NCBI RefSeq assembly: GCF_000236925.1
Contig: NC_016941.1
Span: 1,860,001 to 1,924,000, forward strand
Direction of reading: 5' to 3'
Length of the DNA: 64,000 bases
DNA from: Staphylococcus argenteus
GTDB taxonomy: Bacteria; Bacillota; Bacilli; Staphylococcales; Staphylococcaceae
Positions 10,629-20,546 of the stretch are shown piece after piece. How positions within the stretch are numbered: the stretch's first letter is position 1; each line of letters begins with the position of its first letter. Position numbers and translations under genes: made by a program. The notes under the pieces were generated by a model, which did not search any database, had not been told where the DNA came from, and saw only the letters and a list, made by a program, of their open reading frames with translations.

Positions 10629-11759
10629 TTATTTTATAGGAATAGTGAAATAAATTTGCGTCCCTTTAGATGGCTGTGATTGAAATGTCACTTTACCTTT
10701 TAATAATTTAACTCTTTGTTTTATATTGTTAATGCCATGTGACGAACTGATATCAACTTCATCTATATCAAAACCTTGTCCATAATCATAAACACTTATG
10801 TATAGCATTTCGTTTGTTTGTTTTAACATTAAACTTATTGAATTTGTGTCTGCATGTTTTTTTACATTATTAATGCATTCTTGTAATGCGCGATATATAT
10901 TTTCTTCAATTTCATTAGACAGGTCTATCAAACCTTCTACATTCACTTTTAATTGGATTTGCATTAACTTACTATAAGCCGTCAACGCGTGCAGTAAACC
11001 TTGTTCTAGTCCGACAGGTTTAAGTTGCCATATCAGTGCACGCATTTCATTTACCGCATTTTGACTTGTCTCTTCGATTGTCTTGAATGCTTGTTTGGCA
11101 ATGGTTTCATTCGTCATACCATAAGCAGCATGTGCTGTTAACTTTACAGAAAATAACATTTGATTTACTGAATCATGTAAATCTCTAGCTAAACGGTTAC
11201 GTTCGTTTATTTTTGCGGCTTCTTTTTCACGATCTGTTAAATAAATACGTTTGATGGCTGAACCTAATTGAAATGCAACTGATTCTAATAATTCTAAGTC
11301 TTCGTCACTATAAATTTCAGTATTAGGCGACGCAACATTTAAAATTCCAAATTGCTCTTGTCCTGATTTAAGTGGCACCGTAGCATGATGTGTAATATCA
11401 TCGTTTTGACTTGGATAAGCTTTAGACGCAAGATTTATTCGAGAACAATTAACAATATTAGAGGCTTTCATCAACCTACCTTGATTAAAAGCTTTAACAC
11501 ACCAACACGATCCATCCTTTATATAATGACAATGTTCTGCCATTAATGAGTGAGGTAAGTCCACATGTGAAACAAGTTCATGTTCGCCGACGCTATTTAT
11601 AAAAAATATCCAACCAGTCGTGAAATTACTGCCTTCGATTAAATATTTTAAAGCGCCTTGCGTCATACTATACATTTCTGTCTCTTCATTTAAAAATTCA
11701 GCAATTTCTTTTAATAAAGCCAGTCGCGTCTTTTGTTCCATCAAATCGCTCCAATTCAT
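10629..11759 (-). CDS. airS: Redox-sensing histidine kinase AirS (YhcS)
   Basis: Cytoplasmic sensor kinase of 376 residues without membrane segments. An N-terminal GAF domain (about 20-175) carries C77, C85, C87 and C105 (HCHYIKDGSCWC ... VNCSR), the spacing reported for the redox-active [2Fe-2S] cluster of S. aureus AirS. The HisKA_3 dimerisation region has the phospho-acceptor H195 in ARDLHDSVNQ, and a HATPase domain follows with YRALQECINNVKKHA and GQGFDID. It forms an operon with airR and is divergent from the pseudouridine synthase gene, with a 143-base shared upstream region. Confidence 0.93.
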   Translation of the reverse strand: MNWSDLMEQKTRLALLKEIAEFLNEETEMYSMTQGALKYLIEGSNFTTGWIFFINSVGEHELVSHVDLPHSLMAEHCHYIKDGSCWCVKAFNQGRLMKASNIVNCSRINLASKAYPSQNDDITHHATVPLKSGQEQFGILNVASPNTEIYSDEDLELLESVAFQLGSAIKRIYLTDREKEAAKINERNRLARDLHDSVNQMLFSVKLTAHAAYGMTNETIAKQAFKTIEETSQNAVNEMRALIWQLKPVGLEQGLLHALTAYSKLMQIQLKVNVEGLIDLSNEIEENIYRALQECINNVKKHADTNSISLMLKQTNEMLYISVYDYGQGFDIDEVDISSSHGINNIKQRVKLLKGKVTFQSQPSKGTQIYFTIPIK

Positions 11760-11902
11760 TTTACGTGTATTTACTATTATACATTGAGTTATTATATTTT
11801 AAAATCTTAGACATGAACATGATAAAATGATATTGATGATTTAATAGTTATATTTCGTTGAACTGTTTTGTGATATGATATTAAAGACTATAGGAGGATT
11901 TT

Positions 11903-12724
11903 ATGAAATTTAAAATACCAGAAAACTTTAATGACTTAAGTTTACGAGACATTTTCCAACAACTTAAGGTACCTAAAAAAGACTTACACAATTTAAACAT
12001 GTCTAAAGATATTACAATTAATGGCCAACCCGCACGATTAATGGATAAAGTTCAAACCGGCGATCAAGTTGTGGTACCTACAACTGATGAAAAAAGTAAT
12101 TACGTACCTAGTTATCGTTATGCACAAATTAAATATGAAGATGATGACATGGCAATTGTTATGAAGCCTAAAGGTGTAAAGACGCATCCAAATGATTTAA
12201 AAGAAAGTAACACATTGATGAATCATGTTATTTATACTGTTGACAGTGATTATGTTGAACCGATTCATCGACTGGATCAAGAAACAGTTGGATTATTAAT
12301 TGTTGCTAAAAATCCTTTAATGAAAAAAATACTTGATCGTATGTTAGAGGAAAATAACATTACACGTATTTATAAAGCAAATGTTAAAGCATTGCTACCA
12401 TTAAAACCACAAACGATTGATATGCCAATAGGTAAAGATAAATTCCATTCAAACAAACGTCGCGTTTCACCTACTGGTCAACGTGCGATTACACATATTT
12501 TAACTTCTAAAATGTTAAAAGAAAATGTGTGTCAACTTGAAATTAAATTAGATACTGGACGTACACATCAAATTCGTGTGCATTTAGCTGAAATTGGTCA
12601 TCCAGTTATTGGTGACCCATTATATGGAGACTCAACATTGAGACAATTAGAACTTGAAAGTTATAAAATAGAGTTTGTACATCCTCTAACTAAAGAGGTC
12701 ATTTCTGTTTCGTTAGATGATTAA
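11903..12724 (+). CDS. RluA-family RNA pseudouridine synthase
   Basis: Isomerises specific uridines of rRNA or tRNA to pseudouridine. An S4-like N-terminal region (about 1-60, containing INGQPARLMDKVQTGDQVVV) is followed by the catalytic domain with motif HRLDQETVG, where D125 is the expected catalytic aspartate, and the later RTHQIRVHLAEIGHPVIGDP motif. The length of 273 residues is rather short for RluD but fits the YjbO/RluA-type paralogues of Firmicutes. Its target cannot be told from sequence. GGAGG precedes ATG 11903 by seven bases. Confidence 0.88.
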   Translation: MKFKIPENFNDLSLRDIFQQLKVPKKDLHNLNMSKDITINGQPARLMDKVQTGDQVVVPTTDEKSNYVPSYRYAQIKYEDDDMAIVMKPKGVKTHPNDLKESNTLMNHVIYTVDSDYVEPIHRLDQETVGLLIVAKNPLMKKILDRMLEENNITRIYKANVKALLPLKPQTIDMPIGKDKFHSNKRRVSPTGQRAITHILTSKMLKENVCQLEIKLDTGRTHQIRVHLAEIGHPVIGDPLYGDSTLRQLELESYKIEFVHPLTKEVISVSLDD

Positions 12725-12791
12725 TATCGATAAATACGCATGACATTATGTCGTGTATTATTGTTTTGTAATTAAATAGCGTATTATTTGG

Positions 12792-12830
12792 AATCGGATA
12801 TCTGAAAATTATTTCAGGTGTTCGATTTTA
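12792..12830 (+). terminator. Terminator of the pseudouridine synthase gene
   Basis: AATCGGATATCTGAAA pairs imperfectly with TTTCAGGTGTTCGATT, followed by TTATATTGATATT; it lies 67 bases after the stop. Confidence 0.55.
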
Positions 12831-12948
12831 TATTGATATTTTAGAAAAGCTTTTCATTTTAGGGAATCATTGTAGAATTCCATGTATTTTTGTTCAAATG
12901 TAGTACGTGTATTTTCGAACGACGCATGATATCAAATAATTTTTATCA

Positions 12949-12997
12949 CAAAAAAATAAAGCTTGGAACATCACATTAGCATGTAATGCCCAAACTT
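12949..12997 (-). terminator. fumC terminator
   Basis: Read on the minus strand, AAGTTTGGGCATTACAT and ATGTGATGTTCCAAGCTT form a long stem with small bulges, followed by TATTTTTTT. It lies just after the fumC stop. Confidence 0.75.
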
Positions 12998-13017
12998 CAT
13001 TATATATAAGTATTGAA

Positions 13018-14403
13018 TTAGTGTGGATCCACCATATCTTCTGGCTTAATCCAAGCTTCAAATTGTTCCTCTGTTACATATCCTGTTTGAATTGCAGATT
13101 CTTTTAAAGTTAAGCCTTCTTTGTGGGCCTTTTTAGCAATTTGTGCTGCTTTCTCGTAACCGATATGTGGATTTAATGCTGTAACTAACATTAACGATTG
13201 ATTTAGATAATTATCAATATTCTCTTCGATTGGTTCTATGCCTACAGCACAATTATTATTAAATGTTTCCATGCCATCAGCTAAAAGATAAATAGATTGT
13301 AATGTATTATGCATAATTACTGGCTTATATACATTTAATTCGAAGTTACCTTGAGAGCTTGCAAATCCAACAACCGTATCATTACCCATAACTTGAACAG
13401 CAACCATCGTTAACATTTCACATTGTGTTGGGTTAACTTTACCAGGCATAATAGATGATCCCGGTTCATTTTCAGGGATAGAAATTTCTGCTAAACCAGC
13501 TCTTGGTCCAGAAGCCAACCATCTTACATCATTAGCAATTTTCATTAAATCACCAGCTAATGCTTTTAATGTCCCATGTAACTGTACAACTTCATCGTGC
13601 GCAGTTAATGCATGGAATTTATTTTCAGAAGATACAAATGGATAACCAGTATTTTCAGAAATATATTGTGCAACTTTATCACCAAAGTCAGGATGCGCAT
13701 TGATTCCAGTACCTACCGCTGTACCACCAATAGCAAGGTTTAAAATATGTTTTTTAGATTCTGATAACATTGTATCGCATCGATCCAACATATATCTCCA
13801 ACCACTAATTTCTTGCCCTAATTTGATTGGTGTTGCATCTTGTAAATGTGTTCGTCCAATTTTAATAATTGAATCAAACTTATCTTCTTTTTCTTTCAAG
13901 GTATTTCTTAAAAGTTTTAAAGCTGGTTCTAATTTTGTTTCGACTTCATGATACAATGCTACGTGCATCGCTGTTGGGAATGTATCATTGGAACTTTGCG
14001 ATTTATTAACGTCATCATTAGGGTGAATGCTTTCATCACTTTGATGTTCTTTTAAATACATGTTTGCAACGAAGCTTACTACTTCATTCACATTCATGTT
14101 ACTTTGCGTCCCGCTTCCAGTTTGCCATACAACAAGTGGGAAGTGTTCATCTAGCTCACCGGCTAAGATTCGGTCACAAGCGTATACAATGGCATCTTTT
14201 TTGGCTTCACTTAATTTTCCTAAGTCAAAATTAGCTAATGCTGCTGCACGTTTTAATTGTGCAAAACCATAGACCACTTCAATTGGCATACGCTCTTTAC
14301 CAACTGGGAAATTTCTCTTACTTCTTTCAGTTTGAGCACCCCAATATTTATCTGCTGGTACTTCTATTTCTCCAAAAGTATCATGTTCAATTCTTACTGA
14401 CAT
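13018..14403 (-). CDS. fumC: Class II fumarate hydratase
   Basis: Cytoplasmic, iron-independent fumarase of the TCA cycle, interconverting fumarate and L-malate. The 461 residues match FumC. Key motifs are GSGTQSNMN (97-104), [11 protein letters not shown] (138-148), THLQDA (186-190, with the active-site His) and the family signature [11 protein letters not shown] (315-325), whose mobile loop carries the catalytic serine. ATG 14403 has GGGGAG upstream. It is monocistronic with its own terminator. Confidence 0.97.
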   Translation of the reverse strand: MSVRIEHDTFGEIEVPADKYWGAQTERSKRNFPVGKERMPIEVVYGFAQLKRAAALANFDLGKLSEAKKDAIVYACDRILAGELDEHFPLVVWQTGSGTQSNMNVNEVVSFVANMYLKEHQSDESIHPNDDVNKSQSSNDTFPTAMHVALYHEVETKLEPALKLLRNTLKEKEDKFDSIIKIGRTHLQDATPIKLGQEISGWRYMLDRCDTMLSESKKHILNLAIGGTAVGTGINAHPDFGDKVAQYISENTGYPFVSSENKFHALTAHDEVVQLHGTLKALAGDLMKIANDVRWLASGPRAGLAEISIPENEPGSSIMPGKVNPTQCEMLTMVAVQVMGNDTVVGFASSQGNFELNVYKPVIMHNTLQSIYLLADGMETFNNNCAVGIEPIEENIDNYLNQSLMLVTALNPHIGYEKAAQIAKKAHKEGLTLKESAIQTGYVTEEQFEAWIKPEDMVDPH

Positions 14404-14505
14404 TCATTTTCTCCCCTTATCAATGTTTATTTATCTGTAGTATATCACTAAATAATTTATTTGAGCAATTTATGATTAAAACGTTTTCATTTATTTAAAA
14501 TAAAA

Positions 14506-14564
14506 ATACACTAACCGAAAGTACATCGCTATTCAACAGCAACACTTACTTTCAATTAGTGTAT
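14506..14564 (-). terminator. Terminator of the 142-residue membrane protein gene
   Basis: ATACACTAA (14506-14514) pairs with TTAGTGTAT (14556-14564), with inner GAAAGT/ACTTTC pairing, followed on the minus strand by TTTTATTTT. Confidence 0.7.
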
Positions 14565-14573
14565 ATATTTTAA

Positions 14574-15002
14574 TTAATTTACTTTACGATATTTTGTTTT
14601 TGTAGCATCTACTGTCGCGATTGCAGTTAATATATACAATACTGCACTAATAATTGTTGTATACGGATTTAATGATACTAGTGTTCCTAAAAATCCTGAT
14701 AAACTTGAGTAAAAACCATCAAGTGTGTAATACAATATACCAGTAATTAGTAAACAACAAATAACACTTATTACGATGCCAGATTGATTACTTTTAATGA
14801 ATGTTTGAGCATTAACATCATCAATTAATCCTTTTGATAAGTTAAGCTGTAATTTCACTACTTTAAAAATAACCGGCAAATAAAGCGCACCGACAGCCAA
14901 TGGAAATGCTTTAATTGATATTAAACTTATGATTACAGTTACTATCAATAAATGAATCCAATATTTTCCTAACATATACGTATAAATCTCCTCTATTTTC
15001 AT
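14574..15002 (-). CDS. Small integral membrane protein, function unknown
   Basis: A 142-residue protein with about four hydrophobic segments (near residues 15-32, 35-50, 73-95 and 105-128), a basic end (KTKYRKVN) and no catalytic motif. I do not recognise a characterised family; it is a conserved hypothetical protein beside fumC in staphylococci. ATG 15002 has GGAG about seven bases upstream. It is monocistronic, with its own terminator. Confidence 0.75.
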   Translation of the reverse strand: MKIEEIYTYMLGKYWIHLLIVTVIISLISIKAFPLAVGALYLPVIFKVVKLQLNLSKGLIDDVNAQTFIKSNQSGIVISVICCLLITGILYYTLDGFYSSLSGFLGTLVSLNPYTTIISAVLYILTAIATVDATKTKYRKVN

Positions 15003-15437
15003 TCTTCAATAGCATATCATAATCGAACCATTTTAAGAAATGTGTTCAATATTTTATTAATAATACTATTAAGCTGTGTTGTTAAATGTTATATTTTGTG
15101 TCACGGATTTAAAATTTATTTTGAATGATGATTTTATATTATCAAAACTTGTTTTTAATTGCATAAATACGGGAGCAATTTTTTATTATGCTTTAGAATT
15201 TAGCTAATTTTGTGAGTTAAAAATAATTGTGATTTAAATTGCTATTTAGTTTTTTGAATCAATTTTTATCGTTTTTTTTATTATTTCTGTCACACCCCTT
15301 CTTTTTAAAATAAAAAGTTAGGTAACAATATGCTACCTAACTTTTGTAATGGGATTATTTGTAACTCAATTAAAATAGTATTGAATCAATGTATTATTCC
15401 ATATAAAAATCAATCATTAATTTAAATTGCTAATCAT
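15003..15437. other. AT-rich gap without a gene
   Basis: It lies between the membrane protein gene and the 51-codon gene. It contains only the perfect hairpin terminator at 15312-15345 and very AT-rich, presumably promoter, sequence. I see no ORF of interest. Confidence 0.5.
15312..15345 (-). terminator. Terminator after the 51-codon and NagB-like genes
   Basis: AAAAGTTAGGTA (15313-15324) and TACCTAACTTTT (15334-15345) are perfectly complementary with a nine-base loop. The minus-strand side continues as TTTTTATTTT. Confidence 0.85.
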
Positions 15438-15593
15438 TTAATGGCTATTCTTTTCATCAGTACTCTTCTCTTGATCATTTTGATCTGAAATTTGTTCCAT
15501 CTCTTTACCTAATTCTTTTAAATCTTCAAAATCAGTTACCATACTGTTTTCTTCTTCGTGATAATTTAATTTTGCATCTTTATCTTTAGACAT
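15438..15593 (-). CDS. Small acidic protein of 51 residues, function unknown
   Basis: An ORF of 51 codons: ATG at 15591-15593, stop at 15438-15440, with GTGAGGG six bases before the start. The product is highly charged, beginning MSKDKDAKLNYHEEE and ending KSTDEKNSH; it is rich in Asp, Glu, Lys and Gln, with no hydrophobic segment and probably largely disordered or helical. It lies 32 bases after the NagB-like gene on the same strand and before a strong terminator, so co-transcription is likely. A short ORF is annotated at this place in S. aureus as I recall. No function is claimed. Confidence 0.7.
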   Translation of the reverse strand: MSKDKDAKLNYHEEENSMVTDFEDLKELGKEMEQISDQNDQEKSTDEKNSH

Positions 15594-15625
15594 TTTAATC
15601 CCTCACAGATTTTTAATTAAGCAAA

Positions 15626-16225
15626 TTAAGCAAAGCGAGATGTAAAGTAAGCTTTGACATCTTCAGGTAAACCTGCAGCCGCTTCTTTATCAAGAATAAC
15701 ATTTACCATTCTATGTGATTTTAAGTCAGATGGTTCGAAACTTGTTTTACCATTTTCTTGGTATAATTTTTCAACAACTTCCTTTTTATTAGCACCTGTC
15801 ACAACTAAAAATATTTCTCTCGCTTCCATTAAACCTTGGCGGATACTAACATTTAATTTTCCTTGCTCATCAATAGAAACAACTTGTAATGTTAGTTTGC
15901 CTTTATTTTCTTTAGTTTTAATTTTGTCAGAGATAAATTCAATAGCATCTTTTTCAAACGCAATTGGATAGATTTGACTTGCTGGCACGCCTAATGCTTC
16001 AAAATAAGATTTTTTATTGTCATAATCTAAAATATTTATTTGACTAAAATCAACAGCGTGTTTCTCAACGTTTTTCTTTAGTTCATCTAATATTGGTGCT
16101 TGGTCTGTATCCAAATGAAAACCTGCAATTGTAGTAGGATTATTGTTAAATTGTTTTCTAATAATATCTGCAGCATATTCTGCTACAAGTTGACTGTTGT
16201 CAAATACTTTAAAGTTCATTGCCAT
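15626..16225 (-). CDS. NagB/6-phosphogluconolactonase-like protein lacking usual catalytic motifs
   Basis: A 199-residue protein resembling the glucosamine-6-phosphate isomerase/6-phosphogluconolactonase fold. Similar parts are the N-terminal FKVFDNSQLVAEYAADIIRK and the C-terminal EIFLVVTGANKKEVVEKLY stretches. It lacks the GGSTP phosphate loop, the DEY motif and the GIGxDGHIAFNEP motif of active NagB, so the chemistry is doubtful; a binding or regulatory role, or a different sugar-phosphate reaction, is possible. ATG 16225 is preferred over an upstream ATG at 16252 because GAGGAG lies ten bases before it and inside the longer frame. Confidence 0.7.
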   Translation of the reverse strand: MAMNFKVFDNSQLVAEYAADIIRKQFNNNPTTIAGFHLDTDQAPILDELKKNVEKHAVDFSQINILDYDNKKSYFEALGVPASQIYPIAFEKDAIEFISDKIKTKENKGKLTLQVVSIDEQGKLNVSIRQGLMEAREIFLVVTGANKKEVVEKLYQENGKTSFEPSDLKSHRMVNVILDKEAAAGLPEDVKAYFTSRFA

Positions 16226-16383
16226 GATCTTTACACTCCTCTTAGTTTGCATTTTACATAAAAACGGCGATATTAATATTTATTATACCCTAACTTGTAC
16301 TATATCAAACCATTTACCTTTTGCATGTACTTTATTTAAATATAGCATTTAAAGCCTTGTTTTTATAATGATTTTATACATTT

Positions 16384-16854
16384 TTAGTTTAATCCTGGAA
16401 AATCTTGTTGACGTAATGCTTCATAAATTAGCAACGCCGCAGTATTTGATAAATTCAGTGAACGAATGTGTTCACTCATAGGTATTCTTAATGCTGTTTC
16501 TTGATACTTTTCTTTAACCCAATCTGGTAAACCTGTTGTTTCTTTTCCAAAAATAAAATAATAATCTTTATCTTGACTTGAAAAATCAAAATGACTATAA
16601 GTCTTTTTGCCAAATTTTGTTAATAAATAGTATTCACCACTAGTTGTTTCAAAAAATGCTTCAATACTTTCGTGATAAGTAATATTCACAAATTCCCAGT
16701 AATCTAATCCTGCTCTTTTTAACATTTTATCATCCGTTCTAAAACCAAGTGGCTTAATTAAATGTAAATGTGTATTAGTTCCTGCACACGTACGTGCAAT
16801 ATTTCCAGTATTAGCTGGAATCTCAGGTTGATATAAAACGATATGATTTGTCAT
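16384..16854 (-). CDS. trmL: tRNA (cytidine/uridine(34)-2'-O)-methyltransferase TrmL
   Basis: SPOUT-class RNA methyltransferase of 156 residues using S-adenosylmethionine to 2'-O-methylate the wobble nucleotide of tRNA-Leu. The SPOUT motifs are visible: NIVLYQPEIPANTGNIART-like motif 1 at the N-terminus, YFIFGKETTGLPDW in the middle and IRSLNLSNTAALLIYEALRQ at the knotted C-terminus. Only one base separates its start from the queG stop, so the two tRNA-modification genes are probably translated from one message. Confidence 0.92.
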   Translation of the reverse strand: MTNHIVLYQPEIPANTGNIARTCAGTNTHLHLIKPLGFRTDDKMLKRAGLDYWEFVNITYHESIEAFFETTSGEYYLLTKFGKKTYSHFDFSSQDKDYYFIFGKETTGLPDWVKEKYQETALRIPMSEHIRSLNLSNTAALLIYEALRQQDFPGLN

Positions 16855-16855
16855 G

Positions 16856-18001
16856 TTACTTTTCTCTCCTTGTTTCTATTCCTTTTATCATTTCCTGTTG
16901 GACTTCCGCATCCTCTTTTTCATAATTTGCGTTGATAAAGTCTTTAGCATCATCACCAAGAATTTGACCAATTGCCCAATAAGCAGTTGCTCGAATCATA
17001 GGTCTTTCATCTGTAGTTGCAACTTTTTTCAATTCTGGAATTGCATCCACTTCATTAAAGTGTGCTAATGCCAAAATAGCATTTCGTTGTATAGGTTTTT
17101 TACCTCGCCAAGCACCTGCAAGGTGACCATATGTTTGTTTAAATTCTTTATTAGACATACTTAATAACGGTATAAGTCTTGGCTTCAAAATTTCTGGCTC
17201 TAAAATAATATCATCTTGTTCTGTGTTAATACCACGATTTTTCGGACAAACTTGCTGACATGTATCGCATCCATAAAGTCTATTTCCAATTTTATATCGA
17301 TATTGATCTGGCATATAACCTTTTGTTTGTGTTAAAAAACTAATGCATTTTTGACTATTTAATTGGCCATTTCCAACTAATGCACTTGTTGGACAACGAT
17401 CAACACAAATCGTGCAATCACCACAGCTATCTAATAATGGGTCATCAGGTTCAAAAGGTATACTGACTAACATTTCACCTAGATATGTCCACGTACCTAA
17501 ATTTGGATTTATGACAAATCCATTTCTACCAACAAATCCTAACCCAGCACGTTCTGCAACAGCTCTATCTGATAACACACCTGTATCTACCATCGATTTT
17601 ATTTCAACATTTGGAACTTTAGATTCAATGAATGCTGCCAACTTGTCTAATCGTTTACGCATAATTGAATGATAATCTTGCCCCCACGATGCTCTTGCAA
17701 ATAAACCTCTACGGTCTCCTCTAACACTCTTAGGTGCGCCCTTTAATTTATTAGGGTAACCCACCGCTATTGCTATAATCGATCTTGCTGTTGGTAATGA
17801 TAGTTTTGGCTCTGTCCGTAAAGCAATATCAGACTCTTCAAATCCTGAGGCATAACCGTTTGAATGATATGCTTCAAGCTTTTGCTTCAATTCATCAAAG
17901 GGATCTGCAGTAGTAAACCCAATACTGTCGATTCCGATTGTATATGCATAATCAATGATATCTTGCTTTAACTGCTTTGTATCCAATCGTATGCCCCCCA
18001 T
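16856..18001 (-). CDS. queG: Epoxyqueuosine reductase QueG
   Basis: Iron-sulphur and cobalamin-dependent enzyme that reduces epoxyqueuosine to queuosine in tRNA. A catalytic-region aspartate, D139, lies in VDTGVLSDRAVAERAGLG. Two [4Fe-4S] clusters are indicated by C193-x2-C196-x2-C199-x3-C203 and by C245-x2-C248-x3-C252 with a further Cys at 219. The C-terminal 100 residues are HEAT-like repeats used for tRNA binding. The ATG at 18001 has no ribosome-binding site; a TTG at 17986, preceded by GGGGGG at a seven-base distance, is a good alternative (376 instead of 381 residues). It is followed by trmL after one base. Confidence 0.93.
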   Translation of the reverse strand: MGGIRLDTKQLKQDIIDYAYTIGIDSIGFTTADPFDELKQKLEAYHSNGYASGFEESDIALRTEPKLSLPTARSIIAIAVGYPNKLKGAPKSVRGDRRGLFARASWGQDYHSIMRKRLDKLAAFIESKVPNVEIKSMVDTGVLSDRAVAERAGLGFVGRNGFVINPNLGTWTYLGEMLVSIPFEPDDPLLDSCGDCTICVDRCPTSALVGNGQLNSQKCISFLTQTKGYMPDQYRYKIGNRLYGCDTCQQVCPKNRGINTEQDDIILEPEILKPRLIPLLSMSNKEFKQTYGHLAGAWRGKKPIQRNAILALAHFNEVDAIPELKKVATTDERPMIRATAYWAIGQILGDDAKDFINANYEKEDAEVQQEMIKGIETRREK

Positions 18002-18073
18002 AAAATAATACTATGTTATTTTAACACAACCATTATTCATATTGATGTTTCATTTCACATTATTTAAATAATG

Positions 18074-18126
18074 AAAAGCTTGAATATATGATATAACTTT
18101 GTGGGTCGTATCATATATTCAAGCTT
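18074..18126 (-). terminator. Hairpin terminator after the amino-acid ABC ATPase gene
   Basis: AAGCTTGAATATATGATA (18076-18093) and its exact complement (18109-18126) form an 18-base perfect stem with a 15-base loop, ten bases after the ATPase stop. The minus-strand tail is TTCATTATTT, not a strong T-run. Confidence 0.7.
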
Positions 18127-18136
18127 CGTTGTGTAG

Positions 18137-18859
18137 TTATAATACTCTTGATAAGAAATTCTGTGTTCTTTCGTGTTGTGGATGTTCGAAGATTTCATTT
18201 GGTGTTCCAGATTCTACAACGACACCATCCGCCATAAATATGACTTTGTCACTGACATCTTTGGCAAAGCCCATTTCATGTGTAACAACTACCATGGTCA
18301 TACCTTCTTTGGCTAAGTCTTTCATTACTTTTAATACATCACCAACAACCTCAGGATCTAATGCTGAAGTTGGTTCATCGAATAAGATAACATCTGGTTG
18401 CATTGCTAGCGCCCTTGCAATTGCTACCCTTTGTTTTTGACCACCGGATAATTGATTAGGATATACATTTGCTTTTTCTTTTAAACCTACTTTATCTAGA
18501 AGTGAAATAGCTTCTTGATGCAATGCTTCATTATCATCTTTTTTCAGTAATTTAGGTGCTAATATTATATTATCGACAACTTTTTTATGTGGAAACAGAT
18601 TAAAGTTTTGGAAAACCATGCCCATCTTTTGGCGTAATTTGTCGACTTGTGTTCCTTTTTTTGTTAAATCATTTCCTTCAAATATTACTTGTCCTTTAGT
18701 AGGTTCTTCTAATAAATTCATACATCTTAACAATGTACTTTTGCCACTACCTGATGGACCAATAATTGCTACAACTTCACCTTGATTGATTTCAAGATTG
18801 ATATCTTTTAATACTTCATTATCTCCAAATACTTTATTAAGATTATTAATTTTAATCAC
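18137..18859 (-). CDS. glnQ: Polar amino-acid ABC transporter, ATP-binding protein (GlnQ-like)
   Basis: ATPase of 240 residues energising amino-acid uptake. Walker A is at G34-T42 (GPSGSGKST), the Q-loop at Q84, the signature LSGGQ at 137-141, Walker B at 157-162 (VILFDE), followed by a D-loop and a conserved switch His (VTHEMG). These features are typical of the HisP/GlnQ group. Its start overlaps the upstream permease gene by eight bases. The substrate is probably glutamine or another polar amino acid, but this is inferred from the family. Confidence 0.92.
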   Translation of the reverse strand: MIKINNLNKVFGDNEVLKDINLEINQGEVVAIIGPSGSGKSTLLRCMNLLEEPTKGQVIFEGNDLTKKGTQVDKLRQKMGMVFQNFNLFPHKKVVDNIILAPKLLKKDDNEALHQEAISLLDKVGLKEKANVYPNQLSGGQKQRVAIARALAMQPDVILFDEPTSALDPEVVGDVLKVMKDLAKEGMTMVVVTHEMGFAKDVSDKVIFMADGVVVESGTPNEIFEHPQHERTQNFLSRVL

Positions 18860-20309
18860 TAGCGCTCAATCTCCCTTCAATCATGTTCATAATACGTGTA
18901 AGAACGAATGTTAATACAAAGTATAATGCTGCAGCAACTAATAATGGTGTAAATGGATCAAACGAAATTCCTTGTACCACTTGAGCATTAAACATAATCT
19001 CACCAACTCCAATTGTTGAAACAATGGACGATTCTTTTATTAAAGTAACAAATTCATTTCCAAGTGCTGGTAAAATATTTTTAATAGCTTGTGGCATAAT
19101 TACGCTTTTCATTGTTTGTCTATAATTTAATCCTAAGCTTCGAGCTGCCTCCATTTGTCCTTTATCAACTGCATTAATACCTGCTCTAATAATTTCGGCA
19201 ATATATGCTGAAGAATTAATGACCAAAGCAATTGTTCCGCAAACTAATGCTGAAATATCTAATCCTAATGCAGCAGTTATACCAAAGAATACGATAAATA
19301 CTTGGACTAACATTGGTGTTCCTCTTAAAATTTCGATATAAATTGAAGCAATCCATGATATGATTTTAATCTTACTTAATTTCATTAGGGCAACAAATGC
19401 TCCCAAAATTGAACCTAATGCCACACCAATAAATGAAATTAATATTGTTATTTTTATACCTTTCCAGAAAAAGCTACCATACTTTGAAATAAAACCACTG
19501 TCATCATTCATTGCATTTGCTGCATTGGTCATATATTTATCAATGAGCCCTTTATCCTTAACCTCTTTAATCGATTTATTAATTTGTGATAATAGTTTTG
19601 GTGAATCTTTTGGCACTGCAATCACTGTATCTTTTTCTTCTTCATTAAATTTTATATTTGAAATACCTAATTTAGGATTTTGTTTTAAATATGCTTCTGC
19701 AACCGGCTTTTCTACCACTGCACCTTCTACTTTTCCACTTTTTAGTGCTAATATTACGTCTGGTAAACGGCTCAATGAAGTAATTGAAGCATTTTCAATT
19801 TCTGTTTGTGCAATTTTTTCTTGTTCTGTACCCTTTTGTGCACCTATTTTTTTATTATTAAAATCTTTAATGTCTTTATAATCGTTCACTTTATCCTTTT
19901 TAACAAGCATAATATTTTTAGTCATCATATATGAATCTGAAAAATCAACTTGTTTTTTACGTTCAGGTGTTGACGTCATACCAGAAATAATAATATCTAT
20001 TTTCCCAGTTTTTAATGCTCCTAATAAACTATCAAAAGACATATTTACAATTTTTAATTTTAAATGATTATCTTTTGCGATCTTTTTAGCTAAATCAATG
20101 TCTACACCAGCATATTCCGTCTTCCCATTAACTGTATGCTCAAATTCCATTGGTGCATAATCTGCTGAAAGACCAACTCTAATTTCTCCGCGTTCTTTGA
20201 TTTTTTCCCAAGTCTGATCTTGTTCAGCATGCGCAATTGGGTTGATATATATAATTGCACTGCTTAATAAAAAACCTAATACTAATATAACCCTAAATAA
20301 ACACTTCAT
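18852..20309 (-). CDS. glnP: Fused substrate-binding protein and permease of an amino-acid ABC transporter (GlnHP-like)
   Basis: A 485-residue fusion. A signal peptide or N-terminal anchor (1-28) is followed by a periplasmic-type amino-acid binding domain (about 33-255, with [11 protein letters not shown] and [14 protein letters not shown]). A membrane permease domain (about 270-480) follows, with the EAA loop [22 protein letters not shown]. Such fusions tether the receptor to the transporter in Firmicutes. ATG 20309 has GAGAGGGG upstream. It forms an operon with the ATPase gene (overlap 18852-18859). Substrate specificity is not determined by sequence. Confidence 0.92.
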   Translation of the reverse strand: MKCLFRVILVLGFLLSSAIIYINPIAHAEQDQTWEKIKERGEIRVGLSADYAPMEFEHTVNGKTEYAGVDIDLAKKIAKDNHLKLKIVNMSFDSLLGALKTGKIDIIISGMTSTPERKKQVDFSDSYMMTKNIMLVKKDKVNDYKDIKDFNNKKIGAQKGTEQEKIAQTEIENASITSLSRLPDVILALKSGKVEGAVVEKPVAEAYLKQNPKLGISNIKFNEEEKDTVIAVPKDSPKLLSQINKSIKEVKDKGLIDKYMTNAANAMNDDSGFISKYGSFFWKGIKITILISFIGVALGSILGAFVALMKLSKIKIISWIASIYIEILRGTPMLVQVFIVFFGITAALGLDISALVCGTIALVINSSAYIAEIIRAGINAVDKGQMEAARSLGLNYRQTMKSVIMPQAIKNILPALGNEFVTLIKESSIVSTIGVGEIMFNAQVVQGISFDPFTPLLVAAALYFVLTFVLTRIMNMIEGRLSASD

Positions 20310-20477
20310 TTGTGCACCCCTCTCTAATTAATATTCATAATTATACATATTAATACATTTTGATGCAATAGTGTTTTTAAAATTGTATTTTTATCAATAT
20401 AGAGGGATGAGAAAATTAAACGATCAATCTTTTTTCTAATAGTTTTCTTACTTGAACATAGAATTTCAACTTAAAAA

Positions 20478-20513
20478 AGCGCCACTATCAACAATTGTTA
20501 ATGATAGCGACGC
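20478..20513 (-). terminator. Terminator of the PfoR-like gene (bidirectional)
   Basis: AGCG-CTATCA and TGATAG-CGCT arms form a stem with small mismatches, flanked by A6 on the left and T7 on the right, so it can work on both strands. It lies 33 bases after the stop of the 20547-21608 gene. Confidence 0.75.
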
Positions 20514-20546
20514 TAAATTTTTTTAAATTCGTATTAAATCGATTGA

